Shown here piece after piece: positions 27,201 through 32,827 of a stretch of DNA of 39,215 nt; position 1 is the stretch's first letter, and the number at the start of each line of letters is the position of its first letter. A program made the translations under genes and the position numbers. Source of the stretch: a virus; IMG/VR virus record IMGVR_UViG_3300006810_000124, positions 1 through 39,215 of that record. The stretch is one strand, 5' to 3'. The notes beneath the pieces were generated by a model. It ran no database searches and was not told the DNA's origin. It saw only the letters and a list, made by a program, of their open reading frames with translations.

Positions 27201-29577
27201 TTCCAATCCTTCTAAGCTTCACAACCTTATGAGGGTAAACCTTAACCTTGCAAGAATCATTGAGCAGGGTAGAACTGAAAGAGCTGAGGAGCTTGCAGAA
27301 GAATCTGCCCGTAAAAAAGAAATTATCTCAAGAGGCTTTGAGGATATTACAGGTATGCCGTTTACAGATGTCGATGGTATAGAGAATGAGGCCGATAGAA
27401 AGGCTGTAATGGATGAAAAAATTAAAAACAACGCAATCCTTAGAGCTAAGAAAAGAGAGCGTGAATCATCCTTAAAATTAGTTAGAAGTATAAATACTTT
27501 TATAGCGTCAAATGAAGACCTCGATGGTCTTATAGATATTATATCCAAATCAACAGGTGATTATATGGGAGGAGCTCTTCAGGAGTTAATATCTGAAAAA
27601 GAATTTGACTCTCGTAATGAGTACAAAAAAAGAAATCTTGAGCTTAAGCAAGAGCTTGGTGATAAACTTGAGGAGATATTCGGTAAAAGATACGCTAAAA
27701 TAATTAAGCCGTTCTCAAAAGAGACAGAGGTTCTTAACATTGATGAGGATACAGAAGTACCTATCAGCCAGAACAAGATGATGTACCTATACAATCAGTA
27801 TAAAGATGAGGCAAACCATCCAGGGTTTGAGTCTGCGTTTGGCTCTAAATATGCTGAGGTTATGGAACAGTTAAACCAAAAGCTTGACCCAAGGCTTAAG
27901 GAGTTTGCTGATTATCAGGTGAATGTATTATTCCCAAGGCTATACAATGATTATAATCAGGTGTATAGAAAGATATACAAAACCAATCTTCCTTGGAACA
28001 GAAAGTACGCAGGTAGATTGTATAGGGACGGAGATACACTTGAGAACTTAGACCTTATGGCTAATCCTGCCGTGTATAAAGCATCAATAGGAGGAGCCTC
28101 AACTAAGGCTCGTGTAAAAAACAAAAGACCTATACAGGCTGTTGATGGAATGGATATGCTTGTATCTTATCTAAACGACATGGAGTTTTTTAGGGCTTAT
28201 GCTGAAAACCTAAAAGATATAAATACTCTTGTAGGAAACTCAGATGTCAAGCTTGCTATAGAGGCTACCTCTGGGCCTGATGTATACAATCTTTTACAGG
28301 ACAAGCTACAGAAGATAGCCAACAGAGGCTCAATGAAGGGCAATCAGGTTCGTATTATAAACATAATGAACGATACATTCGTATTATCTCGACTTGGAGT
28401 TAATCCTACAGTAGCAATTAAACAGCTTACATCAACAACAGCTTATGCTTCTGATATAGGGTTTAGAAATTGGACTAAATATGCAGCCAAGGCTATGCCT
28501 AATATAAAATCTGTCACAAAAGAAATACTTGACAACTCTGTTTATCTTAACGACAGGTATTCAACAAGCATCAAAAATGTTTTAGAGGCATATAATACAG
28601 GCGAAGTAGCTAAGATGTCTCCGATAAAAGGTAAGAGCTGGGCGGATATATTGATGTATCTTGTGAAGCAAGGTGATAAAGGAGCTATACTTTTAGGTGG
28701 TGCTCCAAACTACTTATATCATAAAGACCAATACAAGTCTAAGAATCCTAACGCATCTGAGGATGAGGTTGTTAAGTATGCAATAAGAAAGTTTGAAAGA
28801 GAAACAGACAAGGCTCAGCAGTCTTCTGATATAGCATCAAAGGATTTGTTCCAAACAGGAGACCCATTGTCCAGAGCCTTCAACTTATTCTTAACCACAC
28901 CTAAGCAGTATCAGCGTAAAGAAAATTCAGCAATTAGAAATCTTTACAGAAAGATGCGTGGCATGCCATCTAAGGGTACTTTTAAAGAAAACCTTAGAAC
29001 ATTGTTTGTATATCATGTATGGCTTCCTGTTGTATTCCAATACGTTACTCTTGGTTTACCGGGTATTTTGTCAGGATTTGAAAAAGAAGATAAGGAGGAT
29101 TTAATCAGAGCTGCTATTCTTGGAAACCTTAACGCTTTCTTTATAGTGGGTGGATTGATATCTACTATTGCTGATTATATTCAAGGTAAACCTTGGGCTG
29201 GTAGAGTTCAAACACTTCCAATCATAAGCGTTCCTCAGGAAATATTTTCTGACGCAAACAAAGCTGTAACATCTAAGAAGCAAGAGACAAGAGATAAGTA
29301 TACAGAAAAACTTATTCAGCAAAGCTTAATGTTAACAGGTATACCCGCATCTACATTGTCTAAGCTCGGTAAAAATTGGGCAGATGTTGTTACGGGAGAA
29401 ACTGATGGAGCACAAGAAACAATACTTAAGCTGTTAGGATATAGCGATTATATTATTGAAGGGCCAAAAGATAATAAAAAAGCTAAGTCAAAAACACCGG
29501 CAAAGAAAGACATGACTGAGCAGGAGAAAGCTATACAGAAAATGCTTGACCAAATAGAAAAGGAAAAGGGCAGCTAA
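21298..29577 (+). CDS. Giant internal virion protein with HEMGH metallopeptidase motif
   Basis: 2759 aa, the largest gene here and last of the late block. The N-terminus has two related segments (LYNLMLEQGLLT and LYNLSLNEGIIT). Hydrophobic stretches lie at about 444-470, 526-550 and 637-660. A Glu/Pro/Ala-rich linker (about 880-1045) includes a tandem EEEVAP. A central region has HEMGHIWTDF at 1516-1520, the zinc-metallopeptidase HExxH motif. A long helical, charged region (about 1600-2300) follows. Near the C-terminus are two strongly hydrophobic segments (about 2566-2592 and 2604-2627), then a Lys-rich tail. Size, order and domains fit a polyvalent ejected protein of the T7 gp16/crAss cargo kind. 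I found no RNA polymerase active-site motif (DxDGD) and no lysozyme motif I can name. Confidence 0.72.
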   Translation: MDKLQQLYNLMLEQGLLTSDISLEQFRVADESQQDALYNLSLNEGIITADAVSNADFKAAWSESAQKISDFNEELKDSKENVVELQRQEKERIAAREMAPPEVVVETTAAVETAPPIVEAKPKPISQQINEDIAEYSYMSPEEMAIKDREREDETLQRIQRRNEGFYDDQGLIDSIFSREKLSQIEGLDIEEFKEFMIDSGRLEEIRDKAQRGLYENKYGTSQDPGLAYDFDRYSAIDAFLTSKLSQEYGDVYYNKQKQNAGIATSLSKEETPRLKVNQEKLKSYIGDEMLLLTEKLKEQEAENQELVKRYQDDNLNGGYKIKQGLKKGWEGFEKGVGATSVAFYDMIGADNIADALRAQSIQDKIFDPYDATYGYASGKRVFVDGVEYIVDERGQIYDAVKLLNATNLLDSKKASEIYSKASRSNQTGQTMSGFGMASNLANVMGDIGWQVAYQAAFVGGGKIVGSAAKLTAPTRVASNALAKIPIKKSLASSIIAQSTLGYSRGLRDIYVEAKKNGLSDKEAEELSSLGAQQMGLLYAVTAPIAARTRITDKILGEPTKEITKKAVREYLKTGKKGFLDVIGNARRNLGTYGLEGFKELVQENVQQAGEKFVINPDINKEAGRKILDDTITMDDFINTSILSFLAGGMLPAGIDISTDTYSLFKDGSIAKMESLAFLSQDQDKTMELVNSQVSKGLYTQSQADKLLSDINVYRTTIGRMPKSTSPQAASVMMSDMAELYDLEQQKKNTDPVFHSEIDSKMSNIKARIQSTIEFDQLSSESKLQFTEEATKKLQAEKDPETSWEITADETFNEARKLYYQYKTDFSDFDVTEEQATQSLVDEGVTEPTSEQVTARRKELIFKNLDDAIQKREARDIPDVEPAEAVQEVEAEVRVAPEEEVEEERLTDSQIPKSKTIYTAKADDDTTNTIEVTTRLDGSRDILYKNEQGGVYQRETLSPDNTLTNEEYISNVVGDVTGSEDIALDDVMNPKMRERLSERQRAELGIEEEVAPEEEVAPEAEVDELEDLERALRDEEVKFLKGQTSAIETQEASEQLVEEMNNLEIINEGVVVPNPEERVAISVEGVTERDGIIADEIPTVRIEDYNGIPMVSTISDQLVSGNVENPYTGNTIDNLKGGMFYSFTEGNEGLGWTYKDTKKGGEFLTAAKRAYEKNPEAYKKAWADGRIPNNHVLVQVVKMSQDSILSNEALYRVLVDNVSTLPKKNQTKAMTVLRQDLKTQVNNKKDKQDSNTQKEVAAYTEFLNIIKGKKNIIEAIELIPQLNVDARPYIIKRITNGSINEAGKPLPRLIKPRKAVPKELLEGVEGKNELTNVAYIADIITEPAHKNVPKRHVMAITSVDISENGGVVEGNHPNYKGAIKGEFLGVVEESAALKDLYPKAYANVVKGIIGKEAAGKETKVGIEISQNIPVQLGLTDFIFRGMVMNLNQSDLSKLTGFLSLSFPSTNFYTDPDTWQTVMESDSVRKYIKDGEVVYGLTTNGDIYLNPDFESFNTPIHEMGHIWTDFIEESNPALFNRGIKLVEGTKALETAKKELGDTLAARKEALSILIGNRGQEITDAAQRSKFQEWLVALWKYVKEKFKSLRGLTQEQIENLTLAEFIDGALADILGGQEISKAKIKGKNDIEVAFQKAEENIYDIINKARDLNFKDNVIKSFLKKRGFTATEINEALNLPVDSLKNLPASFRNVEGGIKVGLPLYEKIYKYAQKQVGKSRTKENIDNAIDKAITYLQKQKDFKAQDDITADALVREFQRSLGRRLKRSPKLEELEYEGQLVTQLSNRDEIRVIKQRIKDSSAKGLQKIKSDIRTFIRKNLPRAEYGKAEVTKMVSLVTNAKTPNDLESATEQVIDFIYKKKADLSAARIANILKGKYERIQSGRRVGVKISPEANERIKAIAENMVSEDVETKNQALVDAINELQTKTDLTQQDIEEIVNLETALMYNEAMQMDDSNPSKLHNLMRVNLNLARIIEQGRTERAEELAEESARKKEIISRGFEDITGMPFTDVDGIENEADRKAVMDEKIKNNAILRAKKRERESSLKLVRSINTFIASNEDLDGLIDIISKSTGDYMGGALQELISEKEFDSRNEYKKRNLELKQELGDKLEEIFGKRYAKIIKPFSKETEVLNIDEDTEVPISQNKMMYLYNQYKDEANHPGFESAFGSKYAEVMEQLNQKLDPRLKEFADYQVNVLFPRLYNDYNQVYRKIYKTNLPWNRKYAGRLYRDGDTLENLDLMANPAVYKASIGGASTKARVKNKRPIQAVDGMDMLVSYLNDMEFFRAYAENLKDINTLVGNSDVKLAIEATSGPDVYNLLQDKLQKIANRGSMKGNQVRIINIMNDTFVLSRLGVNPTVAIKQLTSTTAYASDIGFRNWTKYAAKAMPNIKSVTKEILDNSVYLNDRYSTSIKNVLEAYNTGEVAKMSPIKGKSWADILMYLVKQGDKGAILLGGAPNYLYHKDQYKSKNPNASEDEVVKYAIRKFERETDKAQQSSDIASKDLFQTGDPLSRAFNLFLTTPKQYQRKENSAIRNLYRKMRGMPSKGTFKENLRTLFVYHVWLPVVFQYVTLGLPGILSGFEKEDKEDLIRAAILGNLNAFFIVGGLISTIADYIQGKPWAGRVQTLPIISVPQEIFSDANKAVTSKKQETRDKYTEKLIQQSLMLTGIPASTLSKLGKNWADVVTGETDGAQETILKLLGYSDYIIEGPKDNKKAKSKTPAKKDMTEQEKAIQKMLDQIEKEKGS
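24316..24351 (+). repeat. 18-bp tandem repeat, two copies
   Basis: GAAGAAGAGGTAGCTCCA occurs twice head to tail and encodes EEEVAP-EEEVAP in the acidic linker of the giant virion protein. A related Ala-Pro-Glu stretch occurs near 23986. It looks like linker growth by slippage, without other function. Confidence 0.85.
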
Positions 29578-29587
29578 ATAGCTACCC
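29558..29587 (-). terminator. Terminator for leftward transcripts at the convergence point
   Basis: On the minus strand GGGTAGCTA (29587-29579) pairs with TAGCTGCCC (29576-29568) through nine pairs including one G-U, followed by TTTTCCTTTTC. On the plus strand the same arms have a C-A mismatch and no immediate T run, so it should work mainly for the leftward early genes. It overlaps the stop codon of the giant gene (TAA, 29575-29577). The nominal loop is only 2 nt, so the top pair probably opens. Confidence 0.65.
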
Positions 29588-29645
29588 TAATCACGGCCTT
29601 TTATAAAAATGGAATTATGAGTTTTCAAAAGTAACACTTTACTTT

Positions 29646-29729
29646 CTATTTTACAAACCAGCTGTAAATTAAATACCAAAAACACCCCGAAAAAAATATT
29701 GCGAGCAGTAGCTCTACTCTGTTCCTCAT
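29646..29729 (-). CDS. Single-span membrane mini-protein
   Basis: 27 aa, starting MRNRVELLLAIFF, with hydrophobic residues running to about 25 (Trp, Tyr, Ile-rich) and a basic C-terminal Lys. A short basic head, one hydrophobic helix and a Lys end is a plausible membrane peptide. The ATG lies 7 nt after the preceding gene's stop in the same leftward set, which favours translation. There is no paralogue or family I can name. Candidate functions include host membrane interference or superinfection effects, but nothing in the sequence proves this. It is the last gene before the convergence terminator. Confidence 0.45.
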   Translation of the reverse strand: MRNRVELLLAIFFSGCFWYLIYSWFVK

Positions 29730-29736
29730 GGTCAAA

Positions 29737-29859
29737 TTATTTATCATTAAGCAAATCGTCCAATGATTGCTGTAACATTCTTATTGTATCAAAGTTAGGC
29801 TCTAATTTCGTCTTCTCATTATTGATTGCGTCAATCAAATCTTTTATTTTTTCTTCCAT
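29737..29859 (-). CDS. Small helical hypothetical protein
   Basis: 40 aa: MEEKIKDLIDAINNEKTKLE, then PNFDTIRMLQQSLDDLLNDK. It reads as two amphipathic helices separated by a Pro. It fits neatly between two other tiny leftward genes (4 nt after the upstream stop, 7 nt before the downstream ATG), so it is probably a real gene of the cassette. Similar small helical hairpins often dimerise. Function unknown. Confidence 0.55.
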   Translation of the reverse strand: MEEKIKDLIDAINNEKTKLEPNFDTIRMLQQSLDDLLNDK

Positions 29860-29863
29860 AATA

Positions 29864-29956
29864 TTAGTTTAAAAGGCTATATATTATACCCCAAACAAGA
29901 AGTGTAATGCTACCTATTAATAACCAAGCTATTAACTTTGTGTAATCCTTATTCAT
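29864..29956 (-). CDS. Single-span membrane mini-protein
   Basis: 30 aa: MNKDYTKLIAWLLIGSITLL followed by VWGIIYSLLN. Residues 8-28 form one continuous hydrophobic helix with Trp and Tyr near its ends, as in single-pass inner-membrane peptides. Its ATG lies inside the end of the 29949-30263 gene (8-nt overlap), which suggests coupled translation. Together with the 27-aa peptide it gives the early cassette two membrane peptides. No family recognised. Confidence 0.55.
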   Translation of the reverse strand: MNKDYTKLIAWLLIGSITLLVWGIIYSLLN

Positions 29957-30263
29957 TCTCTATTTCTTTTTGAAGATTGGCTAATGCCCTCCAGGCTACT
30001 TTAGCTGAATGGCGTATGCCATCTGTGTCTATTGTTCCCGCATCTATCAGATGTCTTGCAAGAGCATCAAGCTCGTCTCCCGATTTACTTCTATCCCAGT
30101 GAAGAGGTTTGTCAGGATTGTGTTGCTGGTTTCCCACATAAGAAACCTTGGAAAGCTCAAGTATAGCGTCAGGGAAATACTTAATAACCCCTGAATACAC
30201 AGGCATTTTTTTTCTGTCTTCTGCAGTTTTTATAATATCGCATGTACTATTCTTATTCCACAT
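29949..30263 (-). CDS. dATP/dGTP diphosphohydrolase-like protein
   Basis: 104 aa. Residues 18-102 include RKKMPVYSGVIKYFPDAI, LSKVSYVGNQQHNPDKP, LHWDRSKSGDELDALARHL and DGIRHSAKVAWRALANLQ. This Tyr-Gly/Asn-x-x-H...W...ELDAxxRHL...HxxxxAWRALA pattern is what I know from the 'dATP/dGTP diphosphohydrolase, N-terminal' family (DUF5664), all-helical enzymes related in style to MazG-type pyrophosphohydrolases that trim the dNTP pool. The size agrees with a single domain. It overlaps the upstream 50-aa gene by 11 nt. Substrate cannot be deduced from sequence. Confidence 0.6.
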   Translation of the reverse strand: MWNKNSTCDIIKTAEDRKKMPVYSGVIKYFPDAILELSKVSYVGNQQHNPDKPLHWDRSKSGDELDALARHLIDAGTIDTDGIRHSAKVAWRALANLQKEIENE

Positions 30264-30405
30264 GTTTATCAGGATAATCTTTAATAACTAACTCAATATA
30301 AAAGAACACTAAGTCGAGTACAATAGACTTATATATACCATTAAAATATGTGTAAGTTAAACCTATGCCTAATTGACTGTGGTATCTACCTGTTTTTAGT
30401 TTCAT
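30253..30405 (-). CDS. Small hypothetical protein
   Basis: 50 aa, starting MKLKTGRYHSQLGIGLTYTY. The first half looks like a beta hairpin with aromatic residues (YFNGIYKSIVLD); the second is hydrophobic (LVFFYIELVI) and ends KDYPDKHVE. The stop overlaps the ATG of the diphosphohydrolase-like gene by 11 nt, which strongly suggests a shared transcript and coupled translation. I do not recognise a family. Confidence 0.65.
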   Translation of the reverse strand: MKLKTGRYHSQLGIGLTYTYFNGIYKSIVLDLVFFYIELVIKDYPDKHVE

Positions 30406-30414
30406 AATTATGGT

Positions 30415-30474
30415 TTATATAGTATTCACATCCACCATGCATCCCTCTCCTGTACACATTGTTATATCTGCCAT
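30415..30474 (-). CDS. Candidate Cys-containing minipeptide, possibly truncated
   Basis: 19 aa: MADITMCTGEGCMVDVNTI. The ATG overlaps the stop of the upstream gene (TAATG), the usual junction in this set. The opening MADITMCxGxGC resembles small Cys-rich phage peptides that I recall being about 30-40 aa long; here the frame stops early. An overlapping frame (30386-30457) continues with a Cys- and aromatic-rich peptide ending ETKNR. It may therefore be a short functional peptide or a frameshifted remnant. Confidence 0.35.
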   Translation of the reverse strand: MADITMCTGEGCMVDVNTI

Positions 30475-30743
30475 TATTCCTGTTTGTTACAAATCTTAGC
30501 ATTTTCTATTATTGTAATTAACTTTGCAAGTTCTCTTATGTTGGTAAATCGTATCTCGTTTTGTACATCGCAAAACTCTACATACCAACCCTTATCTTCC
30601 GCCTCCTCGCTATCGATGCTTATTAAAGACAATTGTTCTGTAAAGTCATAGGTGTAATAATACCAATCGTTAGGAGAACCGCTTTCTTCCGATGTTACAT
30701 CATTCCTGTTAAAGCCTAATGCTATTAAATCTTGTTCTTTCAT
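30474..30743 (-). CDS. Hypothetical acidic protein
   Basis: 89 aa from the ATG at 30743 (MKEQDLIALGFNR); the open frame continues upstream into the phosphoesterase gene, but the TAATG junction marks this start. Pattern: short helix, then DWYYYTYDF, LSLISIDSEEAEDKGWYVEF, RFTNIRELAKLITIIE. Beta-strand pairs with acidic loops and a C-terminal helix give it the look of a small adaptor or inhibitor-like fold. It is co-transcribed with the phosphoesterase. Function unknown. Confidence 0.7.
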   Translation of the reverse strand: MKEQDLIALGFNRNDVTSEESGSPNDWYYYTYDFTEQLSLISIDSEEAEDKGWYVEFCDVQNEIRFTNIRELAKLITIIENAKICNKQE

Positions 30744-31462
30744 TACAGTTCCATTAAACAATTGATTGCTGTGTGACCACCGATAACAACTCCACACCCG
30801 ATAGCTTGCTTCTTGAAGTGCTTAGCGTATGCTGCTGCATATGAGTTGCTATCTATTCCGCATCCAACCTGCATACCGAACACCTTAAAGTTTCTTCCAA
30901 CCATCCATTCGGTATAAGCCTGAGTATGTATGTGCCCCTGTACTGTGGACATCATGTCGTTCTTAGCCCTTGTTCTTGCCGTCCCTCCTTCTCCATGAAT
31001 ATACTGAACATCATCATATATAACACGCTCTACAAAGTTCCAATTAGAAACTTCAAGAACATCTTTATACTCACGAATCCATGCTTTGGGTATAGCTGAT
31101 GTCTGTGCTTTACGCATAATCATCCTGTCGTGGTTTCCGATAATAACATCAGCTTTAGGAAACTCATCATACCAATAAGCAATCTCATCTATTGCGGACT
31201 GAAGCTCTTCACCTCCACCCAAACCATCAGGGTCGGTCTCGTGATATGATGCGTAGTGGTTGTCTATTATATCTCCAATAAATACTACCTGATTGCAATT
31301 GTATTTTGCGTATGTCTCCTTGCAAAAGTCAAGGTATCCGTCTAAGTTAAACGGTGCGTGTATATCCCCTATAACGAGGATTCTTCTTTCTTGTTTGGTT
31401 AAATTTTCGAAGGCTGCTTTTTTGTTTCCTCTAAGTCTCGGTCTATAATCTGTTGGTCTCAT
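30743..31462 (-). CDS. Calcineurin-like metallophosphoesterase
   Basis: 239 aa with all the signature motifs of the family in order: GDIHAP (32-37), GDIIDN (63-68), GNHDR (109-113), HGEGG (156-160) and GHIHT (176-180). These bind two metal ions and hydrolyse phosphomono- or diesters; phage members act on nucleotides, RNA 2',3'-cyclic phosphates or protein phosphates, and the substrate is not evident here. It starts 20 nt inside the end of the preceding small gene and overlaps the next by one base. Length is normal for a single-domain enzyme. Confidence 0.88.
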   Translation of the reverse strand: MRPTDYRPRLRGNKKAAFENLTKQERRILVIGDIHAPFNLDGYLDFCKETYAKYNCNQVVFIGDIIDNHYASYHETDPDGLGGGEELQSAIDEIAYWYDEFPKADVIIGNHDRMIMRKAQTSAIPKAWIREYKDVLEVSNWNFVERVIYDDVQYIHGEGGTARTRAKNDMMSTVQGHIHTQAYTEWMVGRNFKVFGMQVGCGIDSNSYAAAYAKHFKKQAIGCGVVIGGHTAINCLMEL

Positions 31463-31640
31463 CTTGATGAATATCTTTTGTCTCTTTTAATAAGGCTATA
31501 AGATTATCTATAGTCTCATTCATAGCATCGAAGTCTTCATCCATAAGGGATTCGTATATGTCTGTAACGTCATCATAGATAACGTCCATCAGCATGTTTA
31601 TGTAATTCAATCCGTTAAAATTAGACCTCTTAATTGACAA
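31443..31640 (-). CDS. Small acidic protein, probable TTG start
   Basis: 65 aa if started at TTG 31640 (MSIKRSNFNGLNYIN...), 50 aa if started at ATG 31595 (MLMDVIYDDV). The TTG is preferred because it lies 17 nt from the end of the -7 box (31657), exactly the box-to-start distance seen at the rightward promoters. The body is very acidic and helical (VTDIYESLMDEDFDAMNETIDNL). Its stop overlaps the phosphoesterase start by 20 nt. As first gene behind a promoter with inverted repeats it could be a regulator, but no DNA-binding motif is seen. Confidence 0.6.
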   Translation of the reverse strand: MSIKRSNFNGLNYINMLMDVIYDDVTDIYESLMDEDFDAMNETIDNLIALLKETKDIHQDETNRL

Positions 31641-31677
31641 AATATTTATTTTACACCAAAGCTATTACAAATATTTT
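31639..31677. repeat. 9-bp inverted repeat around a promoter (operator-like)
   Basis: AAAATATTT (31639-31647) and AAATATTTT (31669-31677) are exact inverted copies with a 21-bp spacer that contains the leftward -7 box. One arm lies between -33 and -7, the other over the start point and start codon. AAATATTT is itself palindromic, so two repressor half-sites or two sites are possible. In AT-rich DNA chance cannot be excluded. Confidence 0.4.
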
Positions 31678-31687
31678 AAAAAACAAA
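31657..31687 (-). promoter_or_regulatory. Leftward promoter (-33 TTTG, -7 TAGCTTTG)
   Basis: On the minus strand TTTG at 31687-31684 and TAGCTTTG at 31664-31657 are separated by 19 bp, the best complete match to the Bacteroidota promoter (TTTG/TTG, then TAnnTTTG) in the window. It lies in the only intergenic gap of the early block's left half and would drive the genes from 31640 down to 29646. Confidence 0.75.
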
Positions 31688-31691
31688 ACAT

Positions 31692-31925
31692 TTATTCATC
31701 CATGTGATAAATCAACTCCTTAGCAAGCTTAGGGTTTATCTTTGATATAGCTTTGTATATGGCTTTTGATTTCCTTTTAACCTTTTCTTTTTCTGCTTTT
31801 GTAGAGTCAGTTCCAAGGTTTGTGTACATGTAACTGTCAATTCTAAACAGCTCGTCAATCTTCTTTTTGGTTTTCCAGGTTTTAAAATCTACTATCTTAT
31901 CTATGTCTTCGTATCCGTAACTCAT
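31692..31925 (-). CDS. Lys-rich conserved hypothetical protein
   Basis: 77 aa from ATG 31925 (MSYGYEDIDKIVDFKTWKTK); the frame is open further upstream inside the DnaA-like gene, but that part lacks a sensible start. Features: KTWKTKKKIDELFRIDSYMYTNLGTDSTK, then a basic helix KAEKEKVKRKSKAIYKAIS. I recall similar small proteins in other phages of Bacteroidota next to replication genes; none has a known function. The basic helix could bind nucleic acid. It starts 1 nt after the preceding stop and is the last gene of the replication block. Confidence 0.7.
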   Translation of the reverse strand: MSYGYEDIDKIVDFKTWKTKKKIDELFRIDSYMYTNLGTDSTKAEKEKVKRKSKAIYKAISKINPKLAKELIYHMDE

Positions 31926-31926
31926 T

Positions 31927-32529
31927 TTAGTATGTTTGTTGTGATGTATTATCAGTTGAATTATAAATCTTACCGTTGTATCCGCTGCCCTTCCATTTAA
32001 GTGACTCAATATACATAGATATTCTCTGCTTTACAGCTTCAACATGTTCGTCAGGTATATCGAAATCATCTATAAATGTTTTCTTGAAGAGTAGCTTCTG
32101 GTATTTCTCTCTTATGTTATCGTTCTCTTTTTCTAACTCTTTTATTTTTTCTTCTAACTCAGATACAATCAGTGTCTTGGCTATAGAGTCAACCTTAAGG
32201 TCGTGTTCCTTTTTGGTTTGTTTTTCGCCAAGTGTATTCATCTTGCTTGCAACCCTAAGTATCTCATCATACTTCTTTTTAAACTCATCGTCCACCTCAT
32301 ACCACTCATCAGTACGCTTTATAGAATGAAGAATCGTTGCGTGGTTTTTTCTCATTGTTCTTGAGATAGAACTTGGCCTCATTTTTAAATAGTGAAAACA
32401 TATAGAGGTATATATATTCCTTCCCTCCACAGCTTCTCTCTTTCTTGTTGAACTAAATATGTCGAGTTTCAGCCTCTTGTTGATTAGGTTTTTCAAAGTG
32501 TTGCTCGATATTCTCAAAGTATTGTCCAT
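31927..32529 (-). CDS. Stand-alone DnaA domain IV-like protein
   Basis: 200 aa. Residues 26-72 (SSTRKREAVEGRNIYTSICF; RPSSISRTM; RKNHATILHSI) match DnaA domain IV, the helix-turn-helix that reads DnaA boxes; the signature 'xxHaTILHsI' is clear at 60-70. There is no AAA+ ATPase domain. A Lys/Glu coiled coil follows (about 95-150, EEKIKELEKENDNIREKYQ), then a C-terminal region with DIPDEHVEAVKQRISMYIESLKW. It may therefore bind an origin and recruit the phage helicase-primase, or compete with host DnaA. The ATG lies 77 nt inside the previous gene; no later Met would keep the domain intact, though TTG starts a few codons downstream exist. Confidence 0.72.
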   Translation of the reverse strand: MDNTLRISSNTLKNLINKRLKLDIFSSTRKREAVEGRNIYTSICFHYLKMRPSSISRTMRKNHATILHSIKRTDEWYEVDDEFKKKYDEILRVASKMNTLGEKQTKKEHDLKVDSIAKTLIVSELEEKIKELEKENDNIREKYQKLLFKKTFIDDFDIPDEHVEAVKQRISMYIESLKWKGSGYNGKIYNSTDNTSQQTY

Positions 32530-32827
32530 TGTTTATAAGTTCTAAATAATTATCTAATTCTATTTCGTTTACATCCACGAGGCCAACCTCGTTATCCTCA
32601 AAGGTAATAACATCAATTGAAAAAAACTTATCTTTACTGTTTTTTCTTGATATAACACCTCCGAATGTGTATTTAGAGTCAGCCAAAAGCCTCATCTTGT
32701 ACATGGTATCTATCTTTTTTGTGACTCTCAAGGACTCTGGTGTGCTGAATGTATCAGCCAACTTATCTATAAAGTCATGGTCGAATTGAAATGTTTCAAC
32801 CTCTATATATCTCTGTTTTAATCCCAT
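32453..32827 (-). CDS. Hypothetical replication-block protein
   Basis: 124 aa, starting MGLKQRYIEVETFQFDHDFI. The first 60 residues look helical and basic (RVTKKIDTMYKMRLLADSKYTFGGVISRK), the next 40 beta-rich (FFSIDVITFEDNEVGLVDVNEIEL), and the tail is polar with many Glu and Gln. It overlaps the nuclease gene by 32 nt and the DnaA-like gene by 77 nt, an extreme gene compaction. Its place suggests a role in replication, but no family can be named. Confidence 0.65.
   Translation of the reverse strand: MGLKQRYIEVETFQFDHDFIDKLADTFSTPESLRVTKKIDTMYKMRLLADSKYTFGGVISRKNSKDKFFSIDVITFEDNEVGLVDVNEIELDNYLELINNGQYFENIEQHFEKPNQQEAETRHI

Noticed and set aside
21298-29577. Virion RNA polymerase in the giant protein
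   Set aside because: No DxDGD-type active-site motif or other RNA polymerase signature found by reading the translation.
29790-29797. TAACTTTG box on the minus strand
   Set aside because: It falls inside the 40-aa coding region and has no gene start at 15-18 nt; likely chance.
29933-29940. TAACTTTG box on the plus strand
   Set aside because: It points rightward into antisense of the early cassette and no plus-strand gene follows; it lies within the coding sequence of a mini-gene.
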